DNA of 64,000 bases from Ruminococcus sp. YE71 (GCF_900119155.1 NZ_FPIR01000002.1:186001-250000), one strand, 5' to 3'; positions 49,071 through 58,181 are shown, counted from the stretch's first letter. The notes: a model not told the origin generated them from the sequence alone. A program made the numbers and translations.

Positions 49071-51671
49071 TTATGCCTTGTTTTTGTTCATGGTCATGAG
49101 CAGGAACTTGAAGCCCTGTACAACGAGCATGGAGCAGATCGAAAGACCGTAGATAACGAGGAGGCCCGAGGTGTCGAGATCCTTCGAGATCTTGAACAGG
49201 CTGTGGAGACCGGGCACGAGAAGCACGAGGTTCAGGAAGATCATGCCTGCGACGAACGCCAGCAGACCGAACTTGTTGTTGAAGAACTTGTTCGTGAAGA
49301 TGACGGGTTCGTCGTCCTTGGCGGAGAAGCCGTGGAACAGTCTCGACATACAGAGGGTCGCGAACGCCATGGTCATGCCGAGCTCGTTGCTGGTCTGCTT
49401 GCCGATGATGAAGGCGATTATCGTAGCGATTGCGATGATGATACCGCTGTAGCTGACGCCGAAGAGGAACTGCTTGGTCATTATCGACTCGTTTGCGGGG
49501 CGGGGCTTGCGCTTCATTACCTCATCCGAGTGGGGCTCAAGACCCAGCGCGATAGCGGGGAGCGAGTCGGTCAGCAGGTTGATGAACAGCAGGTGGATAG
49601 CCGCGAAGGGTGCCGCAAAGCCTGCGATGGAGTTGAACAGCACCGCGATGATGCCTGCCAGGTTGCCCGACAGCAGGAAGAGGATGGACTTCTTGATGTT
49701 GTCGTAGATGTTTCTGCCGTTCTTGACAGCCTTAACGATGGTCGCGAAGTTGTCGTCCGCGAGTACCATAGCCGCCGCGTCCTTCGAGACCTCGGTACCC
49801 GTGATACCCATCGCAACGCCGACGTCAGCCTGTTTGAGGGCGGGAGCGTCGTTGACGCCGTCACCTGTCATGGCAACGATGTTGTTGCGGGTCTGCCATG
49901 CCTTTACTATACGTATCTTGTGTTCGGGAGTTACACGCGCATAAACGCTCTTGTCAACTACGAAGTCAACGAGCTGTTCGTCGGTGTACTGGTCGAGAGC
50001 GCTGCCCTCGACTGCCTCGTCGAAGCTCTCCAGGATGCCTATCTCCTTCGCGATAGCCGAAGCGGTGATGAGGTGGTCGCCTGTTATCATTACGGGCTTG
50101 ATGCCTGCACTCTTACATTCGGCGACTGCCTGCTTGGATTCCTCACGCGGCGGGTCCATCATGGCGATAAGACCCATGTATTCGAGGTCGTTCTCGTCGG
50201 GAATGTCGATGGTGTCGCCGTCAAACTCCTTGTAAGCGAAGCAGAGGATACGCAGACCCTTCTTGGACATATGCTCCACCTGATGACGGATGTCGTTCTT
50301 CTCGCTCTCGGTGACGTTCATGCGGTCGATGAGGACGTCGGTAGCGCCCTTGGTGTACATGATGTGCTTGCCGTTGACCACGTTGAGGGTGGACATGAGC
50401 TTTCTGTCGGAGTCGAAGGGTATTTCGCTGATACGGGGATAATTCTCGCGTATCTCCTCATCCGAAAGACCTACCTTGTGAGCGAAGTGGATGAGTGCGG
50501 TCTCGGTGGGGTCGCCGATGTCAACGCCGTCCTTGCAGGAGGAGTCGTTGCAGAGCACCGACGAGATGATGAGGTCTTTTTCGTGTACGTTGCTGACATC
50601 AACGCTGGTGTCAACTATTCTGTGGCCGTCACAGACGATGCGGCGGACGGTCATCTTGTTCTGGGTCAGGGTGCCTGTCTTATCCGAGCAGATGACCGAT
50701 ACCGAGCCGAGTCCTTCTACTGCCTGGAGCTTTCTCATGATGGCGTTCTCCTTGGACATCTTCTGTGTACCGAAGGAGAGAACGATGGTGACGATGGAGC
50801 TGAGCGCTTCGGGGATAGCCGCAACTGCAAGGGCAATCGCGAACATCAGGGAAGCCATCACCGACTCGAAGTTGATGGTCTTTGCTCTCATGAGGGAGAG
50901 ACCGAAGACGAGTGCGCAGATGAAGAGTATCGCGACGGACAGTTTCTTGCCGAAGTTGTCGAGGGTATTCTGGAGGGGAGTCTTGCGCTCGTCGGCGTTC
51001 TGGATGAGGGTGGCTATCTTGCCGACCTCGGTGTTCATGCCGATGTCGGTAACTATGTAGCTTCCGCGTCCGTAGGTGACGAAGCTGCCCGAAAATACCA
51101 TGTTCTTTCTGTCTGCGAGGGGGACTTCGCGGTCGATGTTGTCAACGCTCTTGTCGATGTTGAGCGATTCGCCCGTCAGCGCCGACTCGTTGGTCTGCAA
51201 GGATGCCGACTCGATAAGTCTGCCGTCAGCGGGGATGCTGTCGCCCGCTTCGAGGATAACGACGTCACCGACGGTGACTTCCTCGGAGGGAACGATGAGC
51301 TTTTCGCCGTTGCGGACGACCTTCGCGTTCGGGGAGTTGAGCTTTTTGAGGTTGTCAAGGCTGCGCTCTGCTTTGAGTGTCTGGATAGTACCGATTATCG
51401 CGTTCATGGTGATAACTGCCACGATAACGATAGTGCTCTCGACATCGTGAGTGAAAGCCGAGACTATCGCGGCGATGATAAGGATGATAACGAGGAAATC
51501 CGCGAACTGGGAGAGGAAGATCTGAAGGGGAGTCTTCTTTTTGCCCTGAGTGAGTTCGTTCCTGCCGTATTTGGCGGCATTTTCCTTCGCACCCTCTGAG
51601 GTCAGTCCTGTAGCGGATGAGTTCAGCTCGTCGTAGAGCTGTTCGGGGGTCTGTCTGTAGCGGTCTGCCAT
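49071..51671 (-). CDS. P-type cation ATPase (PMCA/SERCA-like), likely Mn2+/Ca2+ export
   Basis: An 866-residue P2-type ATPase. The actuator motif is TGES, the phosphorylation site DKTGTLTQNK, the hinge TGDGVNDAPALKQADVGVAMG. Ten membrane helices are predicted, with IPEAL in helix M4 where calcium pumps usually have PEGL, so the ion site differs slightly. The gene lies behind a yybP-ykoY-like Mn2+-sensing leader, and related ATPases under that riboswitch export Mn2+, so manganese (or Mn/Ca) export is the best guess. AAAGGAC precedes the start. Confidence 0.92.
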   Translation of the reverse strand: MADRYRQTPEQLYDELNSSATGLTSEGAKENAAKYGRNELTQGKKKTPLQIFLSQFADFLVIILIIAAIVSAFTHDVESTIVIVAVITMNAIIGTIQTLKAERSLDNLKKLNSPNAKVVRNGEKLIVPSEEVTVGDVVILEAGDSIPADGRLIESASLQTNESALTGESLNIDKSVDNIDREVPLADRKNMVFSGSFVTYGRGSYIVTDIGMNTEVGKIATLIQNADERKTPLQNTLDNFGKKLSVAILFICALVFGLSLMRAKTINFESVMASLMFAIALAVAAIPEALSSIVTIVLSFGTQKMSKENAIMRKLQAVEGLGSVSVICSDKTGTLTQNKMTVRRIVCDGHRIVDTSVDVSNVHEKDLIISSVLCNDSSCKDGVDIGDPTETALIHFAHKVGLSDEEIRENYPRISEIPFDSDRKLMSTLNVVNGKHIMYTKGATDVLIDRMNVTESEKNDIRHQVEHMSKKGLRILCFAYKEFDGDTIDIPDENDLEYMGLIAMMDPPREESKQAVAECKSAGIKPVMITGDHLITASAIAKEIGILESFDEAVEGSALDQYTDEQLVDFVVDKSVYARVTPEHKIRIVKAWQTRNNIVAMTGDGVNDAPALKQADVGVAMGITGTEVSKDAAAMVLADDNFATIVKAVKNGRNIYDNIKKSILFLLSGNLAGIIAVLFNSIAGFAAPFAAIHLLFINLLTDSLPAIALGLEPHSDEVMKRKPRPANESIMTKQFLFGVSYSGIIIAIATIIAFIIGKQTSNELGMTMAFATLCMSRLFHGFSAKDDEPVIFTNKFFNNKFGLLAFVAGMIFLNLVLLVPGLHSLFKISKDLDTSGLLVIYGLSICSMLVVQGFKFLLMTMNKNKA

Positions 51672-51708
51672 AGTGCTTGTCCTTTCTGCAAAAAACTTGA
51701 GTAATCAT

Positions 51709-51812
51709 AAAAAAACGAGGCTTTTATTAAAACAGAAAAAACGCAAAACAATATAGCCCTCCGACACGGAAGCCGCTATGCCGACTGCATTTCTGTTCTA
51801 ATAAAAGTCTCG
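51709..51812 (-). terminator. Riboswitch-controlled terminator
   Basis: On the minus strand the 20-nt arm at 51793-51812 (CGAGACTTTTATTAGAACAG) pairs with CTGTTTTAATAAAAGCCTCG at 51716-51735 with two mismatches, followed by T7. The long loop has its own small hairpin. The 5' arm includes the aptamer's closing strand, so aptamer and terminator are mutually exclusive. Confidence 0.8.
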
Positions 51813-51917
51813 TCATTTGAGTGGACAGCGGATGGCGGTCAACAGGCTTTCGACCCTGCCGCTATCGTGATTGACGCCGTTCACGCAAGCTGTGTGCTTG
51901 CCGACTACTCTCTTTTA
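51802..51917 (-). promoter_or_regulatory. yybP-ykoY-like (Mn2+) riboswitch aptamer
   Basis: The minus strand starts TAAAAGAGAGTAGTCGGC and ends AAATGACGAGACTTTTA; the ends TAAAAG and CTTTTA form the closing stem P1. The GAGTAG near the 5' end and TGACGAGACTTT at the 3' end fit the conserved loop and junction of the yybP-ykoY class, which senses Mn2+. Two internal hairpins lie between. Mn2+ binding should hold P1 closed, block the terminator arm and turn the ATPase gene on. Confidence 0.8.
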
Positions 51918-51925
51918 CGGAATAT

Positions 51926-51954
51926 ATTATACATTATAATGCGTTTTTTGTCAA
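51926..51954 (-). promoter_or_regulatory. Sigma-A promoter for the riboswitch-ATPase transcript
   Basis: Consensus TTGACA (51949-51954), 17 nt, TATAAT (51926-51931) on the minus strand. Confidence 0.9.
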
Positions 51955-52082
51955 GCGTTTTTCATGAGTTTTTACAAATTGCACGTTACGGGGCAAATTT
52001 CGGAGCTGTTTTTTCACGAACACGTAAAAAACGTTCATAATTAAGGTTCGTGAGCGCCGCGTCACACCTGCCGATAAGTTCA

Positions 52083-52112
52083 GCCCCGAAGCGTCTGACG
52101 GCACTTCGGGGC
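52083..52112 (-). terminator. Hairpin after the small gene at 52144
   Basis: GCCCCGAAG (52083-52091) and CTTCGGGGC (52104-52112) pair perfectly, but no T run follows on the minus strand. Confidence 0.4.
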
Positions 52113-52143
52113 ACTGTACTTATCCGACTGCACCGAACAAATG

Positions 52144-52347
52144 TCAGTGCGTCCACATTATCGCTGTCGCGGCAAGTATTTTTTCTACGTCGTCGATACT
52201 GCAATTTTCCATTTCGGCGATCTCCTCGCAGGTATAGTACTCCCGCGGTACGCTGTTCTTTAAGATGTTCATTCTGTAACTGACGATCTTCTTGATGAAC
52301 TCGTCGGAGTATTCCGTCAATCCGAAATCTTCTCCCAAAGTAGTCAT
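52144..52347 (-). CDS. Small hypothetical protein downstream of the FGGY kinase
   Basis: A 67-residue, helix-rich protein. The second half (YYTCEEIAEMENCSIDDVEKIL) has the shape of a helix-turn-helix, but it is too short to be sure. GGAGATAG lies before the ATG. It starts 46 nt after the kinase gene and may be co-transcribed. Confidence 0.55.
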   Translation of the reverse strand: MTTLGEDFGLTEYSDEFIKKIVSYRMNILKNSVPREYYTCEEIAEMENCSIDDVEKILAATAIMWTH

Positions 52348-52393
52348 GATGCTCTATCTCCTTCGTGTATTTTGGATGCTCCGTCCGCGGAGG

Positions 52394-53980
52394 TCAGACC
52401 CGTGCGGCGGCACGTTCGGCGGCAAGCCCCTTCTTGTAAAGCTCCATGTAAGCCGCAAGACCCTCGGTGTCGGAAGGCTTCGGCGAAACGGTGCTTCCCT
52501 CGGTATCCGCGAAGACATCGTCGGACAGGAACTGCGCGAGGGTCTGCTGTCTGTCCTCACGGGTCATGTACTTCGCAAGGAGCGCGATGCCCCATGCGCC
52601 GCCTTCGCCTGCGGTCTTCATCAGGGTCACATCGCACCCCAGCGCCGCCGCAAGGATGTTCTGCGTCGGGACGGGGGTCTTGAAAAGGCCGCCGTGGGCG
52701 TAGATGCGGTCTAATCCGACCTGCTCCTGCCCCGTCAGGATGTCCATGCCAAGTTTCAGGGTGGCGACGGTGGAGTAAACAAGGCTTCGGGCGAAATTCG
52801 CGGGGGTGAAAGCCGAGTCGGGCTGACGGAACACGAGGGGTCTGCCTTCTTCGAGCTCGGTCACCTGCTCGCCTGCGTAGTAGTTGTAGGCGATGACCGA
52901 ACCGCAGTCGGGGTCGCCGCTGTCAGCCAGAGAGTAGAACAGGTCGTACAGCTCGGGCTTCGTCTTCTCACATCCTGCCGCCGAGAGGAAACCGCCCAGC
53001 ATCTTCACCCACGCGTCCAGGTCGGAGGAACAGTTGTTGCAGTGTACCATGGCGACGGGTGCGCCGTCGGGGGTGGTGACTATGTCTATCTCGCGGTGAA
53101 CGGCTTTCAGGGCTTTTTCAAGGACTATCATCGCGAAAATCGAAGTGCCTGCCGAAACGTTGCCCGTCTTCGGGGTGATGCTGTTGGTGGCGGCCATGCC
53201 AGTCTGTGCGTCGCCCTCGGGAGGACAGAAGGGGACTCCCGCTCTGAAAGTGCCTGTCGGGTCGAGGAGCGCCGCGCCTTCGTCGGTGAGGACGCCCGCA
53301 CATTCGCCGACGGGGACTATCTCGGGGAGAACGTCCGCCAGGGAGCGCGTGAACGCCGTGCCTGCCGTCAGCTCGTCAAAGCGCTTTATCATCTTCGAGT
53401 CGTAGTTGCAGGACGAGGGGTCGATGGGCATGATGCCCGACGCATCACCTGCGCCGATGACTTTTCTGCCCGTCAGCAGCATATGCACATAGCCTGCCAG
53501 CGTGGTGATGAACGACACCTGCCCGATGTGCTCTTCCTTGTTCAGGATCGCCTGATAAAGGTGGGCGATGCTCCAGCGCTGGGGGATGTTGAAGCCCAGC
53601 TCGGCAGTGAGTCTGTCGGCGGCTTCGCCTGTGATGGTGTTGCGCCATGTGCGGAAGGGGACGAGCAGTCTGCCCTCTGCGTCAAAGGCGAGGTAGCCGT
53701 GCATCATGGCGGAGATGCCGAAGCCCTTCGCCGATGTGAGCTCGGTAGCGAACTTTTCGCGGACGTCCCGCATAAGCTCCGCGAAGCTCACGCGCAGACC
53801 CTCGTGTATCTGTTCGAGGGGGTAGCTCCAGATGCCGTCGGTCAGGCGGCTCTCCCAGTCGTACGCTCCCGATGCGAGGGGTGTGCAGTCCTCGCCGATG
53901 AGGACGGCTTTTATCCTTGTTGACCCGAACTCGATGCCGATGACGCATCTGCCGTTTTTGATATACTCGATAGTGCTCAT
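52394..53980 (-). CDS. FGGY-family carbohydrate kinase (ribulokinase-like)
   Basis: A 528-residue sugar kinase of the actin-like ATPase fold. It has GIEFGSTRIKAVLIG (phosphate 1), a second phosphate motif SAGTSIFAMIV, and an adenosine loop AGEGGAWGIALLAKYM. The segment NKEEHIGQVSFITTLAGYVHMLLTG is typical of the FGGY family. Beside an AraR-like regulator and an AraR-like operator it probably phosphorylates L-ribulose or a related pentulose; araA and araD are not in the window. The leader carries a hairpin (54029-54069). Confidence 0.88.
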   Translation of the reverse strand: MSTIEYIKNGRCVIGIEFGSTRIKAVLIGEDCTPLASGAYDWESRLTDGIWSYPLEQIHEGLRVSFAELMRDVREKFATELTSAKGFGISAMMHGYLAFDAEGRLLVPFRTWRNTITGEAADRLTAELGFNIPQRWSIAHLYQAILNKEEHIGQVSFITTLAGYVHMLLTGRKVIGAGDASGIMPIDPSSCNYDSKMIKRFDELTAGTAFTRSLADVLPEIVPVGECAGVLTDEGAALLDPTGTFRAGVPFCPPEGDAQTGMAATNSITPKTGNVSAGTSIFAMIVLEKALKAVHREIDIVTTPDGAPVAMVHCNNCSSDLDAWVKMLGGFLSAAGCEKTKPELYDLFYSLADSGDPDCGSVIAYNYYAGEQVTELEEGRPLVFRQPDSAFTPANFARSLVYSTVATLKLGMDILTGQEQVGLDRIYAHGGLFKTPVPTQNILAAALGCDVTLMKTAGEGGAWGIALLAKYMTREDRQQTLAQFLSDDVFADTEGSTVSPKPSDTEGLAAYMELYKKGLAAERAAARV

Positions 53981-54028
53981 GTGAGAGCCTCCTTTATTAT
54001 AAATGAATGCCGATGTGTTTTCAGAACA

Positions 54029-54069
54029 AGTGCGGTGGGCACATCGCAGCCGACACGCTTCACCGCACT
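54029..54069 (-). promoter_or_regulatory. Leader hairpin before the FGGY kinase
   Basis: AGTGCGGTG (54029-54037) and CACCGCACT (54061-54069) form a perfect 9-bp stem with a 23-nt loop. No T run, so more likely mRNA stability or translation control than termination. The rest of the 268-nt gap 53981-54248 contains the operator below. Confidence 0.5.
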
Positions 54070-54193
54070 CATTTCTATATGGAATTTATTACAGCCGTGT
54101 TTTTTTTGGGGGCATATTGCGGAAGATGCCCATTTATTGCAGTCGGATGCCGACGGAAGAACGCTTTTGCCCGAGTTGTATGCTATGTTTGAA

Positions 54194-54207
54194 AATGTAC
54201 GTACAAC
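54194..54207 (-). promoter_or_regulatory. AraR-like operator
   Basis: TGTACGTACA (54196-54205) is a perfect palindrome. On the minus strand it reads TTGTACGTACA, close to the TTGTACGTACAA core known for Bacillus AraR. It overlaps a possible -35 (TTGTAC) of the kinase gene. Confidence 0.75.
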
Positions 54208-54248
54208 TTTGGTGCGTCGTCCGTTCGGTCATCTTTGGTCATAATGCC

Positions 54249-55355
54249 CTAAACGCTCTGTAGAACTGGCGGACACACCGAGCGGCGTATCATCAGCTCG
54301 GGGGTGAACAGCCTGTCCTCGGGCTGACAGTCTCGGTCGCGCACGATTTTCAGCAGCAGCTCGGCAGCGGCTTCGCCCAGCTGTCTGTGAGGGTGTCGGG
54401 CGGAGGTCAGCGGTACTTCGCAGACCGAGGCGTAGCGCGAGTCGTCGATGCTGACCACCGAGAGTTGTTCGTGGACTCTGATGCCGTTCTCGCTGCACAG
54501 CCGCAGCACCCGCAGAGCGAGCTTGTCGTTGTAGCTGACCACACCCGTCGCACCGCTGAAAAGCTCCAGCAGGCGGTCTTTTGCGTAGCGGAACATATCG
54601 CTCCGTTCGCTCGTCGCGAACCAGAACACGTTCTTCTCGGCGTTGGTGACATCGTGGGCGAGGGAGCTTTTCATGTAGCCGCTGTAGCGCAGATGCCCCT
54701 GAATGTCGTCCCCTGCGAACAGCGCCGCGATGCGCGTGTGACCGTTGTCGAAGAGGTGGTCGGTGACTATCCTGCCGGCGGCTTCGTCGTCCATCGAGAC
54801 GCAGGGCGCGTCCGACCAGGGGTAGCGCGCGTTGAAGAAAACGTAGGGGATATTCTCGCGCCGAAGCCTTGCGTAAAGCTCGGTATTCGGGTTGGGAAGG
54901 GCGCTTTTTGAGGGTTCGATTATGAGCCCGAGTACGTCGTTCGACAGCATTTTTTCCAGCGCCAGCGCCTCCTCGGAGACCTGATCGTGGGTGATGGCGA
55001 GCTGCATGGTGCAGCCGTTTTCGGCGAGCACGCTCTCGATGCCCGTGACGATATGAGGAAAGATGTAGTCGCTGAAATAGGTCGAGATGACGCCGATGCA
55101 GCCTTTCACTGGGGCGGTGCGCGTCTCGTTCTGGCGGCCGTTCCTGCCTGCGACGAAGGTGCCGCTGCCCCTCATGCGGACGAGCATTCCCTCGCTTTCG
55201 AGCCTGAGGAGAGCCTGACGCACGGTCTGGCGGCTGACCCCGTGGATCTCGCAGAGCTGTTTTTCGGTCAGGAACCTGTCATTTGCGCCGAGATTTTCCC
55301 TGCGGATGTAGTCCTTCGCCCAGTCAACTATCATCAGATATTTAAAATTGTCCAT
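54249..55355 (-). CDS. araR: AraR-like regulator (GntR helix-turn-helix fused to LacI-type effector domain)
   Basis: A 368-residue repressor. The N-terminal winged helix (FLTEKQLCEIHGVSRQTVRQALLRLESEGMLVRMRGSGTF, residues about 26-65) is GntR-type; the rest is a LacI/PBP-like sugar-binding domain ending in TPELMIRRS. This domain pairing is the AraR type, which responds to L-arabinose. AAGGAG lies before ATG 55355; an upstream in-frame start lacks one and lies inside the promoter. It probably represses the FGGY kinase through the site at 54194 and perhaps itself. Confidence 0.85.
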   Translation of the reverse strand: MDNFKYLMIVDWAKDYIRRENLGANDRFLTEKQLCEIHGVSRQTVRQALLRLESEGMLVRMRGSGTFVAGRNGRQNETRTAPVKGCIGVISTYFSDYIFPHIVTGIESVLAENGCTMQLAITHDQVSEEALALEKMLSNDVLGLIIEPSKSALPNPNTELYARLRRENIPYVFFNARYPWSDAPCVSMDDEAAGRIVTDHLFDNGHTRIAALFAGDDIQGHLRYSGYMKSSLAHDVTNAEKNVFWFATSERSDMFRYAKDRLLELFSGATGVVSYNDKLALRVLRLCSENGIRVHEQLSVVSIDDSRYASVCEVPLTSARHPHRQLGEAAAELLLKIVRDRDCQPEDRLFTPELMIRRSVCPPVLQSV

Positions 55356-55401
55356 GCTCTGTTTCTCCTTAAAGGCGGCGGCGATGTCTGTGTCTGTACA
55401 A

Positions 55402-55430
55402 ATTATATCATGTGATATGCGGATTGTAAA
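55402..55430 (-). promoter_or_regulatory. Sigma-A promoter for araR
   Basis: TTTACA (55425-55430), 17 nt, TATAAT (55402-55407) on the minus strand, followed at once by TTTGTACAGACA, a possible AraR half-site for autoregulation. Confidence 0.75.
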
Positions 55431-55668
55431 TATTTTTCCGCGATTTGTCCGCAAAATTTGTTGATACAATTAATTCGCCGTCGGGTTTATTGTGCATTTC
55501 CACGAAATCATATTGTAAAACATTTGCCTAAATCGGGGGCGTTCAGACGGGGTCACGAAATGCGACGAAAACCGTGTATTTTCAACGGTCACAGAGTTGT
55601 CAGCTGTCACGACCGCAATTTTTGAAAAATGCAAATATGAACTTTTTGTAAAAAATGTGGCCTCTTCC

Positions 55669-55697
55669 TTGCATTTTAAGAAATATTATGATATTAT
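55669..55697 (+). promoter_or_regulatory. Promoter for the deaminase-like gene
   Basis: TTGCAT (55669-55674), 17 nt, TATTAT (55692-55697), giving a 5' leader of about 170 nt. Within the 521-nt gap 55356-55876 I see only this promoter, the araR promoter, and a repeated GGGGTCTGT (55844 and 55864) just before the gene. Confidence 0.6.
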
Positions 55698-55876
55698 TAA
55701 TATACGGAAATTTATACAAAAACGTACACGGATTTTTAATTAAATTTGTTTCTTATATCTTGAACGAGAAGTTTTGTTAATTTGCCGTACATATTAAGGA
55801 AAAAATAAAGGAATATTTTGGCATTGTCAATTTATTGCCGAGAGGGGTCTGTATGCAATGAAGGGGGTCTGTTCAG

Positions 55877-56452
55877 ATGACATTTGATGCGATCTATGCA
55901 GCAGCGGTCGATACCGTCAACAGGATCGCCGCAGGCGGTGAGGTTATCACTCCCGATAAAACGGTGTGCGTTATCTGTACGCCGCAGGGGAGGATATACT
56001 ACGGCGTGAGCCGTGCCGAGCCTGTAAACGGGGTAATGACCGAAAAACACGCCGAGATCGACGCGGTGATGAATATGCAGTCATACGGCGATACGGCGAT
56101 AGGGGAGCTCATCCTTATCAATGCGATGAGCGGAACGGCACTGCTGCCTTGCAGCGGCTGCGTGAACTACATTTTGTCTCAGGGGCCGGAGAACGCGGGA
56201 GCGCTCGTGGCTATGCCCGACAGGATGATACCGCTCCAGGAAGTTGCCAGATTCGCAGGGGGAGGTCAGATGCCGCCGCCTGTGCAGAATTCGGCTCCGC
56301 TGAGGAATATCAGCGCAAAGGGCGACCTGCTCAAAGACAGGCTGAGCAGCATCATGGACGGCGTCGATGACGACGACGATGATGACGAGTTCCTCGAAGA
56401 ACTCGATCAGCCGAAGGGGAAGAAGAAAAAGCTGTTCGGTTTGTTCGGCTAA
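55877..56452 (+). CDS. Cytidine-deaminase-like protein with charged C-terminal extension
   Basis: A 191-residue protein. The first ~130 residues follow the cytidine deaminase fold, with the zinc motif KHAEIDAVMNM (His and catalytic Glu) and LPCSGCVNYI (PCxxC). The C-terminal 60 residues are unusual: a linker, a run of seven Asp and an end KKKKLFGLFG that could bind membrane or protein. The deaminase core lacks many residues of the nucleoside site, so the substrate is uncertain. GGGGG precedes the ATG. The next gene, a dCACHE-GGDEF protein, follows after 45 nt. Confidence 0.72.
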   Translation: MTFDAIYAAAVDTVNRIAAGGEVITPDKTVCVICTPQGRIYYGVSRAEPVNGVMTEKHAEIDAVMNMQSYGDTAIGELILINAMSGTALLPCSGCVNYILSQGPENAGALVAMPDRMIPLQEVARFAGGGQMPPPVQNSAPLRNISAKGDLLKDRLSSIMDGVDDDDDDDEFLEELDQPKGKKKKLFGLFG

Positions 56453-56497
56453 GGGAAAATTTAACAAAAATCTAATGAAACAGAGAGGTAATCCGAC

Positions 56498-58096
56498 ATG
56501 AGTAAAAATAAAAAGAAAGATGCGGGTAAGGGCTTCAATACCCTTAATACTGTGCTGATAGTCCAGCTGATCGTCATGCTTGGACTGTCACTGTTCATCA
56601 CTAAGACGATTAGTATGAAGACTCACGAGAATGCTGTTCAGCACATGGGTGCTATCACCGATGAGCGTGCGAACATAATCGAGAGCTATATCGAGAACGC
56701 CGAGGGAACGCTCCGCGCATTCAGTAAGGCTTCTCAGGTAAAGGATCTGCTGGAATACGGCAAGGTCTACGACTACCACGACCTCGTTGACAAGGAACTG
56801 AAGAAGGACGTTGCCGACCCGAAGGCGGCTGAATTACAGGCTGCGGCTCAGGATTATACCGTGGAGTTCGGCAAGAACATCGATAATCTTGAGGGCGTGT
56901 GGATCGGTACCTGGGAGACCCTCGTTCTTACCCAGACCAACCCCGACGTTGTCGGCATCACCACCCGTAAGGATCCCGATAAGTTGAAGCAGCTCCAGGA
57001 CGCTATGCTCAACGGCGAAGGCGGCCTCTATGACGCGGGCATCATCATTTCTCCTGCCAGCGGCAAGCAGTGTATCTCCATGTACATCGCGGTATACGAC
57101 GATTACGATAAGCCTATCGGCCTTGTTGGTCTCGGTATTTACACCAGCGGTCTGGTAGATACCCTCGACAAGATCCCCGTAAGAGGTATCGAGCACTCCT
57201 TCTACAGCATGGTAAATGTTGAGAACAACAAGTACATCTTCAACAAGGACGCCATGAACATCGACATCGAGGCTACAAACCCCGAGATCGTAAAGCTCTG
57301 CGCTGACCTCAGCGGAAGCAGCGAGTCCAAGACGGGCGAATTCGAGTACAAGGACGGAAAGACCAAGTACATTTCGAGCTACGCTTATATCCCCAAGCAC
57401 GGCTGGATCATAATGATCGACGACGAGACAAGCGAAGTTTTCGCACTTACCACCACCATGAGGATCTACCTCGGTATCTTCGCGGTAGTTATCATCGGTC
57501 TGATCGTAGTATTCAACCTTATCACCAGACGTCAGCAGATGATCAACCAGAAGCTCGTTTCCACCATTGCAAAGAACAAGATGACAAAGAAGTCCCTCGA
57601 CACCGCAATGTTCAAGGACGTTCTTACAGGCGTAAACAACCGTATCAGCTTCTCGGTCAACAGTGAGAAGGCTTCCGAGGCTGCGGGCAAACACTTCTTC
57701 GCGATGTTCAACATCAGCGATTTCAGCAGCATAAACTCCCAGTTCGGTAACGACTCGGGCGACCAGATGCTTGTCCGCACAGTTGACAACCTCAAGGAAA
57801 CATTCGGCGAGGACAACGTATACCGTACAGGTTCGGATGAGTTCGTAGTCATGGTCAAGGGCGAAGGCGAGTTCTGGGATGCAGACGCCATGCTCGACAA
57901 GGTCAACACCGTTCTCCGTCAGCTTCTCGTTCCCATGGACACCGAGAGTTACGGCACTATCTACCCGAAGTACAAGGTAGCTGTAGTCAAGAAGTCGGGT
58001 ACTCTCGATACGTCGGTCATCACCGCTCTGAAGGACATGACCAACCAGACGGGCGAGGCTACATACGGCATGATAGACTACAAGTCGCTTAATTAA
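56498..58096 (+). CDS. dCACHE sensor with a GGDEF-type domain
   Basis: A 532-residue membrane receptor. An N-terminal helix (about residues 18-37), an extracytoplasmic double-CACHE ligand domain (about 40-320), a second helix (about 325-345) and a cytoplasmic GGDEF domain (about 375-530). The GGDEF domain keeps KDVLTGVNNR, but the signature is GSDEF, not GGDEF, so diguanylate cyclase activity is uncertain. GAGAGG precedes the ATG. Whether it signals with the upstream deaminase-like protein is unknown. Confidence 0.85.
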   Translation: MSKNKKKDAGKGFNTLNTVLIVQLIVMLGLSLFITKTISMKTHENAVQHMGAITDERANIIESYIENAEGTLRAFSKASQVKDLLEYGKVYDYHDLVDKELKKDVADPKAAELQAAAQDYTVEFGKNIDNLEGVWIGTWETLVLTQTNPDVVGITTRKDPDKLKQLQDAMLNGEGGLYDAGIIISPASGKQCISMYIAVYDDYDKPIGLVGLGIYTSGLVDTLDKIPVRGIEHSFYSMVNVENNKYIFNKDAMNIDIEATNPEIVKLCADLSGSSESKTGEFEYKDGKTKYISSYAYIPKHGWIIMIDDETSEVFALTTTMRIYLGIFAVVIIGLIVVFNLITRRQQMINQKLVSTIAKNKMTKKSLDTAMFKDVLTGVNNRISFSVNSEKASEAAGKHFFAMFNISDFSSINSQFGNDSGDQMLVRTVDNLKETFGEDNVYRTGSDEFVVMVKGEGEFWDADAMLDKVNTVLRQLLVPMDTESYGTIYPKYKVAVVKKSGTLDTSVITALKDMTNQTGEATYGMIDYKSLN

Positions 58097-58150
58097 CAGA
58101 CTTCTTCCATCGTTCATTTCTCCTATTATGTTTCTCCTATTTTTAAAGAG

Positions 58151-58181
58151 GGCGCAGTCGTAAGGCTGCGCCTTTCTTTTT
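58151..58181 (+). terminator. Terminator after the GGDEF gene
   Basis: GGCGCAG (58151-58157), 8-nt loop, CTGCGCC (58166-58172), then TTTCTTTTT. Confidence 0.85.

Noticed and set aside
49047-51599. An 850-codon open frame on the plus strand
   Set aside because: Antisense shadow of the P-type ATPase gene; no ribosome-binding site or recognisable domain.
51956-52143. A possible small RNA in the gap before the small gene
   Set aside because: Only two unlinked hairpins (near 52014-52053 and 52083-52112) are visible, with no promoter for a separate transcript.
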